A stretch of DNA of 64,000 bases from Planctomycetota bacterium (GTDB lineage: Bacteria > Planctomycetota > Planctomycetia > Pirellulales > Pirellulaceae). Positions 55,689-64,000 of the stretch are shown here, one piece after another. Numbering within the stretch: the first letter of the stretch is position 1; every line of letters starts with the position of its first letter. The DNA is taken from assembly GCA_029259935.1 (NCBI GenBank), contig JAJDEH010000091.1, forward strand, positions 1-64,000, read 5' to 3'. The position numbers and the translations under genes are program-made. The notes below the pieces were generated by a model. The model was given only the letters and a program-made list of their open reading frames with translations, was not told the DNA's origin and did not search any database.

Positions 55689-56744
55689 TTATGCGTTGAT
55701 AACCATCGCGACATCTTCTTTCTCTTGGACGTAACCTACCACGCAGGCGGCCTCGGCCCCGCCCGTTTTGCAGCGGTCGATCAGTTCACTGGCGCGATCT
55801 TCGGCCACGCTGATCAATAGCCCGCCCGATGTTTGCGCGTCGAACGCAAACTCGGTGAGCAGCGGATCCACATCATCGCTGATTCGCAACAGCGGCTCGA
55901 CAAAACTGCGATTCGTCGCGCTGGCGCGTGTCTTGTTGCCCTGGCGGGCCAGTTCGGCTGCCCCCGATAGAAGCGGCAGTTTCCCTAGCTCAAGCACGAT
56001 GGTCTTTTCGCTCGACTGAGCCATTTCGCTGGCATGCCCTGCCAGGCCGAAGCCAGTAATGTCGGTAGCCGCCTTGGCTCCCACGGCAATCGCGGCCTCG
56101 CTGGCGGCAGCGTTTAGCATGGCCATGCTTGTCGAAGCCTGCTCGATAACGTCATCCGGACAGCGGCTTGCCTTGAACGCCGTGGTGATGAAGCCCGTGC
56201 CCAGGGCTTTGGTCAACACGAGCACGTCGCCGGGACGAGCGGCTTGATTGGTGAGCAGTACGTCGGGCGTCACGATGCCCGTCGCCGACAAACCGTATTT
56301 GATCTCCACGTCGCGAACGGTGTGTCCTCCGGAGATCACCGCGCCGGCTAATTGAACACGGTCCGCGCCGCCACGCAGGATTTCGTTGAGGATACTCAGA
56401 TCTAGCACATCATCGGGAAAGCCGACGATGTTCAGCGCCGTGGTTGGACTGGCACCCATGGTGTAGATATCGCTCAACGAATTCGCCGCCGCGATTTGTC
56501 CAAAGATGAACGGATCGTCGACCAGCGGCGGGAAGAAATCGAGCGACTGGACCATCAACAAATCGTCACGAAGGCGATACACGCTCGCGTCGCTGAAACC
56601 TTCGGTGCCAACTAGCAGATTCGGGTCATCGAATTTTGGCAAGCCTCGCACAACCTGTGCGATACCTTCTTGAGGCAATTTGCCCGCTCAGCCGGCGCAA
56701 CTCGCGTAGTCAACCAGCCGCTTTTTCTTTCCCCATAAAGCCAT
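55689..56744 (-). CDS. selD: Selenide, water dikinase, a selenoprotein (Sec at residue 19)
   Basis: Reading from ATG 56744, the frame passes one in-frame TGA (56690-56688) at residue 19 and continues to 55689, giving 351 residues. The N terminus MALWGKKKRLVDYASCAG-U-AGKLP carries selenocysteine at the catalytic position of SelD (the Cys of GCGCK in E. coli), followed by the essential Lys in AGK. Downstream: VQSLDFFPPLVDDPFIFGQI, AANSLSDIYTMGASPTTALN, AGAVISGGHTVRDVEIKYGL and TDITGFGLAGHASEMA. It makes selenophosphate from selenide and ATP. A SECIS-like hairpin lies 28-41 bases after the TGA. Calling from the next ATG (56678) would wrongly drop the active site. Confidence 0.92.
56643..56690 (-). 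promoter_or_regulatory. Bacterial SECIS element and UGA(Sec) codon of selD
   Basis: On the minus strand the TGA at 56690-56688 is followed after 27 bases by an apical hairpin GCAC-AGGTT-GTGC (56660-56648), stacked on a GCCTC/GAGGC stem (56676-56672 with 56647-56643) with an 11-base bulge on the 5' side. The small loop has GG near its 5' end and lies about 31 bases from the TGA, which fits the loose bacterial SECIS rules recognised by SelB. Confidence 0.7.
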
Positions 56745-56886
56745 TGAATTACCTCGTATTCGTCCCGCTATGATTTCTGAATTAGCTGAAATTCGTGTGT
56801 TCGCGATTCCATTCTATCGGTTGGAGCCAACTTATGGAGTGGGCATGGCGGCTGTTCATTCCACGAACGGACGAAAGGCACTCTAA

Positions 56887-57066
56887 TCACAAGAAAGGAT
56901 AGGTAAAGCGGTTCGGCTGTCGGCTCTCGATTGGCGATGAGTTTTCCAAGTTGTGCCCTTTGGGAACGAGCAGTACGATGACTGCGTAAGAAATTCCCAG
57001 CGCCAAGCCCGTCATGTTGAAAATGCGGAACAGTTGGTGAGTAAAGACTTGCAAGTTTTCCTCCAT
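56887..57066 (-). CDS. Possible 59-residue membrane protein upstream of selD
   Basis: ATG 57066 to TGA 56889-56887 encodes MEENLQVFTHQLFRIFNMTG, then LALGISYAVIVLLVPKGHNL and a polar tail. One membrane helix is evident. GGAGG at 57063-57059 would suit a TTG start at 57054 rather than the ATG, shortening it to 55 residues. It is on the selD strand, 142 bases upstream, and divergent from the alcohol dehydrogenase gene. No family is recognised; it may be fortuitous. Confidence 0.4.
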   Translation of the reverse strand: MEENLQVFTHQLFRIFNMTGLALGISYAVIVLLVPKGHNLENSSPIESRQPNRFTYPFL

Positions 57067-57113
57067 CTATTCGCCGATCCTGCGTCGCTGCCGGTGCCCG
57101 AGGAGAGATTGTC

Positions 57114-58139
57114 GTGAGCAAGACGATGCGTGCCATGGTGCTAAGGAGCATCGTTTCTCTAACCGATGAAGATGCTCCGCTGGATCTTGTGGATTTACCT
57201 ATTCCGGAACCGCGGGCGGGAGAGGTTCGAATTCAAATCGCCGCTTGTGGTGTTTGTCATACGGAAATGGACGAGATTGAAGGCCGAACCGCGCCACCCA
57301 GGCTGCCCATTGTACTGGGCCATCAAATCGTGGGGTGTGTGGAGCGGTTAGGCAAGGGCGTTACCAAGCTCAAGGAGGGCGACCGCGTTGGCGTGGGTTG
57401 GATCCATTCTTCGAGTGGGAAAGTGGACGAAAACTTGAGTTTGGAATTTGTCGCCACGGGCCGGGACGTCAACGGAGGCTACGCCGAATACACCACCGTT
57501 TCCGAAGACTATGCCTACGCGATTCCCAATTGCTTTACGGATGCCGAAGCGGCGCCGCTGTTGTGTGCCGGGGCGGTTGGCTATCGGGCACTGCGGCTCA
57601 CGAACCTCCAAGACGGCCAGTCGCTTGGTTTTACAGGGTTCGGCGGTTCGGCTCATCTGGTACTCCAAGTGGCCCGTCACCGTTTCCCGAACTCGCCGAT
57701 CTACGTGTTCGCCAGAAATCCCCAACAGCAGGAGTTCGCTCGACGGTTGGGTGCCGCTTGGGCCGGAAATACCACGGACCGCGCGCCCGAGAAACTGCAC
57801 GCAATTATTGATACCACTCCGGCCTGGCGACCGATGGTTGAAGCGCTGGCGAACCTGCGACCGGGCGGGCGGCTTGTGATTAACGCCATTCGCAAGGAGG
57901 ATGCCGACAAAGAGGTTCTGGGCGAGTTAAGTTATCACGATCATCTGTGGTTGGAACGTGAAATCAAGACCGTCGCCAACATAACTCACCACGACATTCA
58001 GGAGTTTCTTCCAGTAGCGGCAAGCATGGCCATCAAGCCAGAAATCGCCACCTATAGATTGGAAGAGGCGAATCGAGCCGTCGTCGAACTAAAACGCCAC
58101 CGCACAACAGGGGCCAAGGTGTTGCTGGTTCAGCAATAA
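57114..58139 (+). CDS. Zinc-type alcohol dehydrogenase without the structural zinc loop
   Basis: A 341-residue MDR protein starting at GTG with GAGGAG upstream. The catalytic zinc site is present (IAACGVCHTEMDEIEG, LPIVLGHQIVG) and the Rossmann region reads GFTGFGGSAHLVLQVARHRF. The four-Cys structural zinc loop normally before GGYAEY is replaced by HSSSGKVDENLSLEFVATGR. The nearest relatives are the AdhP/YahK-like Zn-dependent alcohol dehydrogenases. It probably reduces aldehydes with NAD(P)H; substrate is unknown. Confidence 0.85.
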   Translation: MSKTMRAMVLRSIVSLTDEDAPLDLVDLPIPEPRAGEVRIQIAACGVCHTEMDEIEGRTAPPRLPIVLGHQIVGCVERLGKGVTKLKEGDRVGVGWIHSSSGKVDENLSLEFVATGRDVNGGYAEYTTVSEDYAYAIPNCFTDAEAAPLLCAGAVGYRALRLTNLQDGQSLGFTGFGGSAHLVLQVARHRFPNSPIYVFARNPQQQEFARRLGAAWAGNTTDRAPEKLHAIIDTTPAWRPMVEALANLRPGGRLVINAIRKEDADKEVLGELSYHDHLWLEREIKTVANITHHDIQEFLPVAASMAIKPEIATYRLEEANRAVVELKRHRTTGAKVLLVQQ

Positions 58140-58172
58140 CCCGGCCCGTTCCACACGGTCGTGAAAGCTAGA

Positions 58173-59150
58173 TTAGTTGGTGGAAACCGCCAATAGATCC
58201 TGGTCTGTCTTCAAAAACCCGTTCAAATAATCGGCGTCGTCCGTTAGTTCGGCGGCCTGCGCGAAGAACTTCTTGGCCCTGTCAGGCTGCTCGTCATGAT
58301 GCAAAAACACACCGACGAGGAAAAATAATTCCGAGTCGTCGGGCGTAGCAATCGCGGCGTTGCAAAGCTTTTCCAGATGAGCTTCCTTGGAGTCTGAGGA
58401 TCCATACACATTTTGCAAGGTGAAGCCGTTTCGCACGACGTTTTCGTTCTCTTCGATACCGAGTTTGAACGCCACCGCCGCCATATCGTATCGGCCCAAA
58501 GCGACCAAGGCATGTCCCTGGCGGAAGTTGGCTTGTGCCAGATTTGTGCCACGGCGTGCTGCCGAACTGTAGTAAGTGAGTGCCTGTTCGTACTGCTCGT
58601 TACGGAAGCCCTCGTCTCCTAACGCCATCAGCGCACTGGCGCTTCGGTTTTCAAAGGCATACTCAGGAGCAACCGACCGCACTGCTTCGTTCTTGTCGGC
58701 GGTGGAAAAACTGGCTGTGCGAAAAACTCGGCTCGCCGGCGTTTCCGTGGCTCCTGGCGAATCGCTCCGCGTTGGCACCATGCCTGAATACGTGGGCGGC
58801 ATTAAATCACGAGAAGAATATGTGGGAGACGACTGGGCGAGTTGTCCCGTACCATAAACTGCGGGTTGGCTCGTGCCACAGTGCCAATAGCTGTAGTAAC
58901 GCACGACCGGCCGGTAATAGTACACTCGTGGATAGTAGCATCGCGGATAGCACGGCGTGTAGCAGCGATAATAGGTCGGATAGTAGCAGGGTCGGTAAAC
59001 CGGCGTATAGCATACGGGCCGGTAGCAAAAAGATGGACGGCAGTTAAAAATTCGACCGCGGAAACCAAACCCAAAACAACCCGCGAAAGATGGGGCAGCT
59101 TGAAGTAACACGAGCAACAGCGAGGCAAGCAACAGTTGTCGTGGACGCAT
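58173..59150 (-). CDS. Secreted Cys/Tyr/Pro-rich TPR protein
   Basis: A 325-residue protein with a signal peptide (LLLASLLLVLLQAAPSFAG). Residues about 25-95 are a low-complexity stretch of YRPCYYPTYYRCYTPCYPRC-like repeats, and about 95-150 is Ser/Thr/Pro-rich. The C-terminal half has three TPR-like units (DEGFRNEQYEQALTYYSSAA, GHALVALGRYDMAAVAFKLG, LVGVFLHHDEQPDRAKKFFA). AAGGAG lies 9 bases upstream of ATG 59150; the frame upstream of that ATG looks noncoding. It could be a surface or wall protein cross-linked by disulfides or dityrosine. Confidence 0.82.
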   Translation of the reverse strand: MRPRQLLLASLLLVLLQAAPSFAGCFGFGFRGRIFNCRPSFCYRPVCYTPVYRPCYYPTYYRCYTPCYPRCYYPRVYYYRPVVRYYSYWHCGTSQPAVYGTGQLAQSSPTYSSRDLMPPTYSGMVPTRSDSPGATETPASRVFRTASFSTADKNEAVRSVAPEYAFENRSASALMALGDEGFRNEQYEQALTYYSSAARRGTNLAQANFRQGHALVALGRYDMAAVAFKLGIEENENVVRNGFTLQNVYGSSDSKEAHLEKLCNAAIATPDDSELFFLVGVFLHHDEQPDRAKKFFAQAAELTDDADYLNGFLKTDQDLLAVSTN

Positions 59151-59365
59151 GGCAAATCTCCTTCGGATAGTAAACCTTCCCCGCACCGTGATTATCGCGA
59201 TTTGGCCGCGAAGCACAAGATACGTAAACCCCGTCCACACCCCCTCCGCGTGGTATGGGATAGTACCTCCCGTCCGAATTTCCGTCGAGCCTACGTCAAG
59301 CCAATTGGCATCGATCGTTCCGAGTTGGATGGCGGCGGTCCGAGCGCCCACGGTATGACAGAAGG

Positions 59366-60199
59366 TTACCCGCCGAAGCGAATCGCCTTGAACTTTTCGA
59401 CCTGAGTCCGCAGCGCGGTTTCGACCGGCAGGCGTTCCATCGACGACGCGCCGTAAAAGCCGTGGACGTTCTTGGTGCGAGTTAGAACGTACTCGGCGTC
59501 TTCCGGCATGGCGATGGGGCCGCCGTGACAGAGTACAATCACGTCGTCACGCACTGCTCGGGCCGCGTCGCTAATGGTTTGCACCTCGGCAACGGAATCG
59601 TCCAGTGATTTGGCGGTTGATGCGCCGATCGAGCCCTTCGTGGTTAGCCCCATATGGGCCACGATCACGTCCGCGCCGGCCGCCGTCATTCGCTCGGCTT
59701 CGTCAGCATTGAAGGCATAGGGCGTGGTCAACAAATCCATTTGACGGGCTTGGCGAATCAGTTGCACTTCCCGCTCGTACCCCATGTCGGTTTCTTCCAG
59801 ATTCTGGCGAAACTGGCCGTCGATAAGCCCCACGGTGGGAAAGTTCTGAATGCCGGCAAAGCCGATTTCCGCCACTTGTTTGAGGAACTTGTCCATTTGG
59901 CGAAACGGATCTGATGCGCAAACGCCCGCCAAAACCGGTGTGTCGTTGACGACGGTCAGCACCTCGCCGGCCATTTCCATCACGATGGCGTTCGCATCAC
60001 CATAGGGCATCATCCCAGCCAGCGACCCACGGCCCGCCATGCGATATCGTCCTGAGTTGTAAATGACGATCAAGTCGATACCACCCGCTTCTTCGAACTT
60101 GGCACTGATACCCGTACCCGCACCGCCACCCACGATCGGAACGCCTTCGGAAATGCGAGTGCGCAGCCGGTCTAGCGCTTGTTGGCGTGTGAAACTCAT
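59366..60199 (-). CDS. Phosphoenolpyruvate-hydrolase-like TIM-barrel protein
   Basis: A 277-residue protein of the PEP_hydrolase (PF09370-type) family: [103 protein letters not shown] and [12 protein letters not shown]. It overlaps the upstream Tm-1-like gene by 4 bases, matching the fused or paired organisation known for this family. The reaction is not experimentally clear in general. Confidence 0.85.
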   Translation of the reverse strand: MSFTRQQALDRLRTRISEGVPIVGGGAGTGISAKFEEAGGIDLIVIYNSGRYRMAGRGSLAGMMPYGDANAIVMEMAGEVLTVVNDTPVLAGVCASDPFRQMDKFLKQVAEIGFAGIQNFPTVGLIDGQFRQNLEETDMGYEREVQLIRQARQMDLLTTPYAFNADEAERMTAAGADVIVAHMGLTTKGSIGASTAKSLDDSVAEVQTISDAARAVRDDVIVLCHGGPIAMPEDAEYVLTRTKNVHGFYGASSMERLPVETALRTQVEKFKAIRFGG

Positions 60200-61437
60200 A
60201 GCCTCTCCCGTGAAGCGTTTTCTTTGATCAAATCGAGCATCAGCTCAGCCGCCTTCCTCGAGAACGCAGCGTCGTTGATGTTGGCGTCGACTTCAACCCA
60301 AGAAATGTCTTCCCGCAGGTTTTGGCGGATGGCATCGAACAGGGCCTGATCGGCCTGACGGTCGCAAAACTGTTGTCCGTCGCCGTCCAGGATCGAAACA
60401 CCTCGCAGGGGTATCAAAAACGCGACCGGTCCTTGTGCGGCGTTCGCCTTTTCGGCGAAGATGCGGCCCATTGTCGCATTCTCTGCGGCACTGGTCCGCA
60501 TCAATGTTACGGCCGGGTTCCATTCGTAGAGTGTTCGACCGGCGTCACGATACTTTTGCGGAACCGTATCGATCGGTCCGAAGTTGGCCATGTCGACACA
60601 GCCGGGGACAATCAAATGCGGAATCTTGTTACGGCCGGCCGCCGCCAGCCGATCCTCGCCAGCGGAGAACACACCGCCACAAACTTCGTCGGCCCATTCC
60701 GTGGTCGTGATATCGAGACAGGCGTCCACCAGTCCCTCGTCGATCAGCGATTCCATCAACCGGCCACCCGTGCCGGTCGCATGGAACACCAGAACTTCAT
60801 AACCGCCTTCCGTCAAGCTTTGTCGGCAGGCATCCACGCACTCGGTGGTGTTGCCGAACATGCTGGCAGCGATGATGGGCCGCTCGTCCTCGGCGGCCGC
60901 CGGCTTGGCATTCACCATGCCGACAATCGCCCCCGCAGCGCGTGTAAGAATAATTCGCGAGATACGATTGATTCCCGCCACGTCGGTGATCGAGGGCATG
61001 ATCGTGACGTCCTTGGTGCCGACATAGACGGACGTATCGCTGCCGGCCACGGTCGAAACGCACAACTTGGGCACTCCCACCGGCAGGGCTCGCATGGCGG
61101 CGGTCACTACCGTACTGCCTCCTGATCCGCCCATTCCAATGACGCCGTCGAACTGCCCTTCCGCAAACAGTTGCCGTGCGATTTGGGCGGCTCCCTCGGC
61201 CATGGCTTTAATCGCCGCGCCCCGATCGCCATTCTTGCGCAGCTCTTCCAAGTCGACACCGACCTCCTTGGTCACAGCATTGGCCTCGTAATCGACGGGA
61301 AACAAATCCGTCGTACCGAGAACTCCCGTATTGACGGTCAGCAGGCTCGCGCCGAGCGCTTTAATTCGCTGGCCTAAAAAGTCGTACTCAGCGCCCTTGG
61401 TGTCAAAGGCTCCGATCATGAGAACTTTGCTTCCCAT
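60196..61437 (-). CDS. Tm-1-like ATP-binding domain protein (UPF0261)
   Basis: A 413-residue protein: [20 protein letters not shown] at the N terminus, [78 protein letters not shown] and [17 protein letters not shown] are the conserved blocks of the UPF0261/Tm-1 N-terminal domain, named after tomato Tm-1. It is translationally coupled to the PEP-hydrolase-like gene. In plants and fungi the two domains are fused; here they are separate. The metabolic role is unknown. Confidence 0.88.
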   Translation of the reverse strand: MGSKVLMIGAFDTKGAEYDFLGQRIKALGASLLTVNTGVLGTTDLFPVDYEANAVTKEVGVDLEELRKNGDRGAAIKAMAEGAAQIARQLFAEGQFDGVIGMGGSGGSTVVTAAMRALPVGVPKLCVSTVAGSDTSVYVGTKDVTIMPSITDVAGINRISRIILTRAAGAIVGMVNAKPAAAEDERPIIAASMFGNTTECVDACRQSLTEGGYEVLVFHATGTGGRLMESLIDEGLVDACLDITTTEWADEVCGGVFSAGEDRLAAAGRNKIPHLIVPGCVDMANFGPIDTVPQKYRDAGRTLYEWNPAVTLMRTSAAENATMGRIFAEKANAAQGPVAFLIPLRGVSILDGDGQQFCDRQADQALFDAIRQNLREDISWVEVDANINDAAFSRKAAELMLDLIKENASRERL

Positions 61438-61554
61438 TTCGATCCGCCAAAACGTGATTCGTTAAAGCCTCTTAAGATAGCGGATCAACAGCCTGCGACA
61501 AGCAACGCCCGCTCATGGCCGATTTTACGGCACGGCCACAGGAACCTTGCATCG

Positions 61555-63045
61555 CTAGAATCGTGGTTTGCCGTCGCCGGGAGCGGGCTGATTTTTTTCG
61601 GTCTGCCCCCGGTGCTTCCAGTTGGGGTGCGGTGCATGGGCGTCCGTCATCATGGCTTCCAATCGCTTGGCCACTTTCGGATGCTCGGAGGCGATGTCGT
61701 CCGCTTCTCCGAGGTCTTGGCTCAAGTCGAATAGTTGTGTGCGGCCGCTGAACATCGGCATGCGGACCGCTTTCCATTTCCCCGCGCGGACCGCTTGTTT
61801 TCCGCCCCGCTCATAAAATTCCCAGTACAGATATTCGTGTTGATTCTGCGCCTTTGCGTTGCCCTTAATGGTGGGCACGAAGCTGACCGAGTCGGTGTTT
61901 TTCGGCTGGTCGTTACCCGCTAGTTCAGCCGCCGTGGCCATCAGGTCGCCGAAGTAGCCGATATGATCGGTGACCACACCCGCCGGCGTGGTTCCCGGCC
62001 AGCGGACGATCATCGGAACTCGAATGCCGCCTTCGTACAGGTCGCGTTTCATTCCTCGCAGCGGCCCGTTGGGATCGAACCGTTCGGTACTGTGCCCGCC
62101 TTCGTTGTGATGGCCGTTATCGCTGGTAAACATGACGACCGTTTTTTTATCGATGCCCAATGTGGCCAGCTTGTCGAGCAGCCGGCCAATGTCCCGATCC
62201 ATCCGCGTGATCATGGCGGCTTGGCCTTTGTCCTGCTTGCTCCAATCACGATCGGCGTAGATGCCCAGTTCGGGAACTTCCTGGCCATTGCCGGTTGCCC
62301 GCGTACCTTCGTTGTTGGCATGCGGAATCGTCAGGGCCAAATAGAGAAAGAACGGTTTGTCCTTATTCTGTTCAACAAACTGAAGTGCTTCGCCCGCCAC
62401 GAGATCGTGACTGTAGTCGACGCGTTTCGTGGCATGGCCGCCCACAAAACCTCCGAATCCGCGGCCCGATTTTTCGACGACGTTCCGCAAGGAGATCTTC
62501 TTTTTGTTTCGCCATAGAAACTCGGGGTAGTAGTTGTGAGCATGAACCTGGTTCAGGTAGCCGTAGAAGTAATCGAAGCCTTGATTGTTCGGCAGTCCCG
62601 TCCGGCCGCCGGGCAAGTCGTCGCCCAACCCCCATTTGCCACACAGGGCGGTTTTGTAGCCGGCAAACTTGAGCACTTCGGCCACGGTCAAGTCCTTGTC
62701 GCGCAAAGACTGCACCGACATGTCGCCGCTGGCATTACCGCGAACGTGAGTATGTCCCATGTGTTGTCCGGTCATCAACACGCTGCGCGACGACGCACAC
62801 ACGGTACAGCCGGCATAGAACTGCCGAAATAGCATGCCTTCGCGCGCCATGCGATCCAGCCGGGGAGTTTCGATCAGCTTTTGCCCATAACAGCCCAAGT
62901 CGCCGTAGCCAAGATCATCAGCCATGATGAAGATGATGTTTGGGCGATCGACCGGCGCGGCATCGGCAGCCTGCGTGCAAATGCCGTGAGTAGCGAGTGC
63001 TACAACGGCTAGTGTAATTACGTGTGGGAAACGAGGTGGGAGCAT
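61555..63045 (-). CDS. Secreted arylsulfatase-family protein
   Basis: A 496-residue protein with a signal peptide ([20 protein letters not shown]). The metal site [20 protein letters not shown] and [12 protein letters not shown] are typical. The formylglycine site reads [20 protein letters not shown]: the Cys and Arg of C-x-P/A-x-R are present but the third position is Ser. Lys/His residues GKWGLGD and HANNEG fit the family. It should hydrolyse sulfate esters, perhaps on algal polysaccharides, if modified. A GC inverted repeat lies in its leader. Confidence 0.88.
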   Translation of the reverse strand: MLPPRFPHVITLAVVALATHGICTQAADAAPVDRPNIIFIMADDLGYGDLGCYGQKLIETPRLDRMAREGMLFRQFYAGCTVCASSRSVLMTGQHMGHTHVRGNASGDMSVQSLRDKDLTVAEVLKFAGYKTALCGKWGLGDDLPGGRTGLPNNQGFDYFYGYLNQVHAHNYYPEFLWRNKKKISLRNVVEKSGRGFGGFVGGHATKRVDYSHDLVAGEALQFVEQNKDKPFFLYLALTIPHANNEGTRATGNGQEVPELGIYADRDWSKQDKGQAAMITRMDRDIGRLLDKLATLGIDKKTVVMFTSDNGHHNEGGHSTERFDPNGPLRGMKRDLYEGGIRVPMIVRWPGTTPAGVVTDHIGYFGDLMATAAELAGNDQPKNTDSVSFVPTIKGNAKAQNQHEYLYWEFYERGGKQAVRAGKWKAVRMPMFSGRTQLFDLSQDLGEADDIASEHPKVAKRLEAMMTDAHAPHPNWKHRGQTEKNQPAPGDGKPRF

Positions 63046-63070
63046 GATGCACTCTTTCGTTGAGATCGCG

Positions 63071-63098
63071 CACAGCGCTCGCTCATGACAGCGCTGTG
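63071..63098. repeat. Inverted repeat upstream of the sulfatase gene
   Basis: CACAGCGCT (63071-63079) and AGCGCTGTG (63090-63098) form a perfect 9-bp inverted repeat with a 10-base spacer, 25 bases upstream of the sulfatase start. It could be an operator or a leader hairpin. Confidence 0.45.
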
Positions 63099-63216
63099 GT
63101 GCGAAAAAATACTAACTAAGCATCCACGGGCGGTACCGGGTTCGATTTCATTGTCTTACCGGCAACCTCGGCAGTCAATTCCCACCGAATGATGGCACCC
63201 CGCGCTGTTGTTCAGG

Positions 63217-64000
63217 CTACTGGAGCTCTTCAAGCGAAGTTGAGAGCGGGTCGAAGGACATCCATGGCGGCGGTGAAGCAACCACGCTGGCGAACAGTGT
63301 CCCGCCCCGAACCACCCAGACAATGTACCCCACCGATGCCGCCGTAATCGCTACCTTGGTTACTCCGATCACAATTTCGTTCGTCGACGTGCTGGCATTC
63401 GCCCTGCCGCTCACGGCCCCATCGTCGGAAGTTGTGTACGGGCCAATCGGCATGTCGGCAACCGCTTCTAGTACGGCCGGAAACGACGGCAACGAACCGC
63501 TCCAGCGAATGGCCGAAGTCGTGATCGACCGTCGCAAGACGCGCGAAAACGCTGTCGCCTGGCGACCGCGATCGACCCTGACATTCTCAATCAACGCGAC
63601 TTCTTCGATCACCTCTTCCACGGCGGGTGCCGGCGCTTCTGGCGGCGCCGCCAGTAGTTCGATTCGTGGCTCGACCGGACCCGAAGGTTGCGGATCGACC
63701 GCCGCTTGATCCAGTGTTTGCTCAAGCAGTGGCGCATCGTCCGCGGGATTCTGTCGGGGCGGATTCGGTGGGTCTTGCGAGTCGTTGTTTTCCTCTTCCA
63801 CGGCTCCGCCCGCCTGGGTCACGGCCGCCGTTTGGGCGCTGGTGAGCGGTCCTTCGCTGGTCCCGCCGCTATCGGTGTAGCTGACCTGCACGCTGATCCG
63901 CGTGTCGACATCCCCATCGGCCAACGTGTAAGTACTGGCCGTGGCGCCGCTGATGACCGCGCCGTCGCGGAGCCATTGATAGCCGAAGGCGCCCAGGCCG
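63217..64000 (-). CDS. C-terminal end of a large surface protein (partial)
   Basis: The frame is open from the window edge. It begins with GAFGYQWLRDGAVISGATAS and TYTLADGDVDTRISVQVSYT, the last copy of an Ig-like/cadherin-associated repeat common in giant planctomycete and cyanobacterial surface proteins. After it come an acidic Pro-rich linker, a region with MPIGPYTTSDDGAVSGRANA and one membrane segment (VAITAASVGYIVWVVRGGTL) near the C terminus, ending SLEELQ. The N-terminal part lies outside. It is probably an adhesin or cell-envelope protein. Confidence 0.8.
   Translation of the reverse strand, partial: GLGAFGYQWLRDGAVISGATASTYTLADGDVDTRISVQVSYTDSGGTSEGPLTSAQTAAVTQAGGAVEEENNDSQDPPNPPRQNPADDAPLLEQTLDQAAVDPQPSGPVEPRIELLAAPPEAPAPAVEEVIEEVALIENVRVDRGRQATAFSRVLRRSITTSAIRWSGSLPSFPAVLEAVADMPIGPYTTSDDGAVSGRANASTSTNEIVIGVTKVAITAASVGYIVWVVRGGTLFASVVASPPPWMSFDPLSTSLEELQ

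Noticed and set aside
55689..56678. selD read as a 329-residue protein starting at ATG 56678
   Set aside because: This start lies after the catalytic position. The frame upstream, through one TGA, encodes the conserved SelD N terminus, so the TGA is read as Sec.

Overview
The window reads as a chromosomal segment of a planctomycete, most likely of the Pirellulales type. This is inferred from protein content: a DUF1549/DUF1553 cytochrome next to a DUF1501 protein, a DUF1559 pseudopilin-like protein, SHD1 domains, an arylsulfatase, a very large kinase/LRR/WD40 protein next to an ECF sigma factor, and many secreted proteins specific to that group. Genes are dense on both strands, with several short operons and few mobile elements. 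No tRNA, rRNA or CRISPR array was recognised.

Layout: 0-2.4 kb holds the end of a transposase and a membrane-anchored TIR protein. 2.4-7.1 kb has a DoxX/di-haem cytochrome operon facing a histidine kinase and ANTAR response regulator, with a promoter-terminator unit (candidate small RNA or attenuated leader) between them. 7.2-13.7 kb has the DUF1549/DUF1553 - DUF1501 pair and an SHD1-trypsin protein. 13.8-16.7 kb is housekeeping: rsmA, ribE, eno. 17-27.2 kb has a membrane thioredoxin, a small ORF coupled to an ECF sigma factor, the 1737-residue kinase, a WD40 protein and a Tat-exported protein. 27.3-28.2 kb is a diadenylate cyclase-domain protein. 30.2-34.1 kb is a VWA - TPR - ExbB - ExbD - ExbD operon. 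34.3-38.5 kb is a self-contained NAD locus (pncB, nadE, nrtR) with a candidate operator in front. 38.6-46 kb has a glycosyltransferase, a repeat-rich secreted protein, glgB and a catalytically degenerate RNase H-like protein.

46.4-52.6 kb is a partial Tad/Flp pilus locus. A class I cyclic-di-GMP riboswitch lies in the leader of the flp pilin, a strong terminator follows flp, and then come a 36-residue membrane peptide, prepilin peptidase, cpaB, secretin and a CpaE/TadZ-like protein. The TadA ATPase and TadB/TadC platform genes are not in the window. 52.8-64 kb has a TIM-barrel isomerase, a PAP2 phosphatase, a DUF1559 protein, selD, an alcohol dehydrogenase, a Cys/Tyr-rich secreted TPR protein, a Tm-1-like/PEP-hydrolase-like pair, a sulfatase and the C-terminal end of a large surface protein.

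The strongest unusual points are: (1) selD is itself a selenoprotein gene, with an in-frame TGA at residue 19 followed by a SECIS-like hairpin, so a naive call truncates it; (2) the c-di-GMP riboswitch controlling flp; (3) the promoter-terminator unit beside the ANTAR two-component system; (4) a palindrome over the pncB -10 box in a locus that encodes NrtR; (5) a palindromic repeat present once between genes and once inside a coding sequence.
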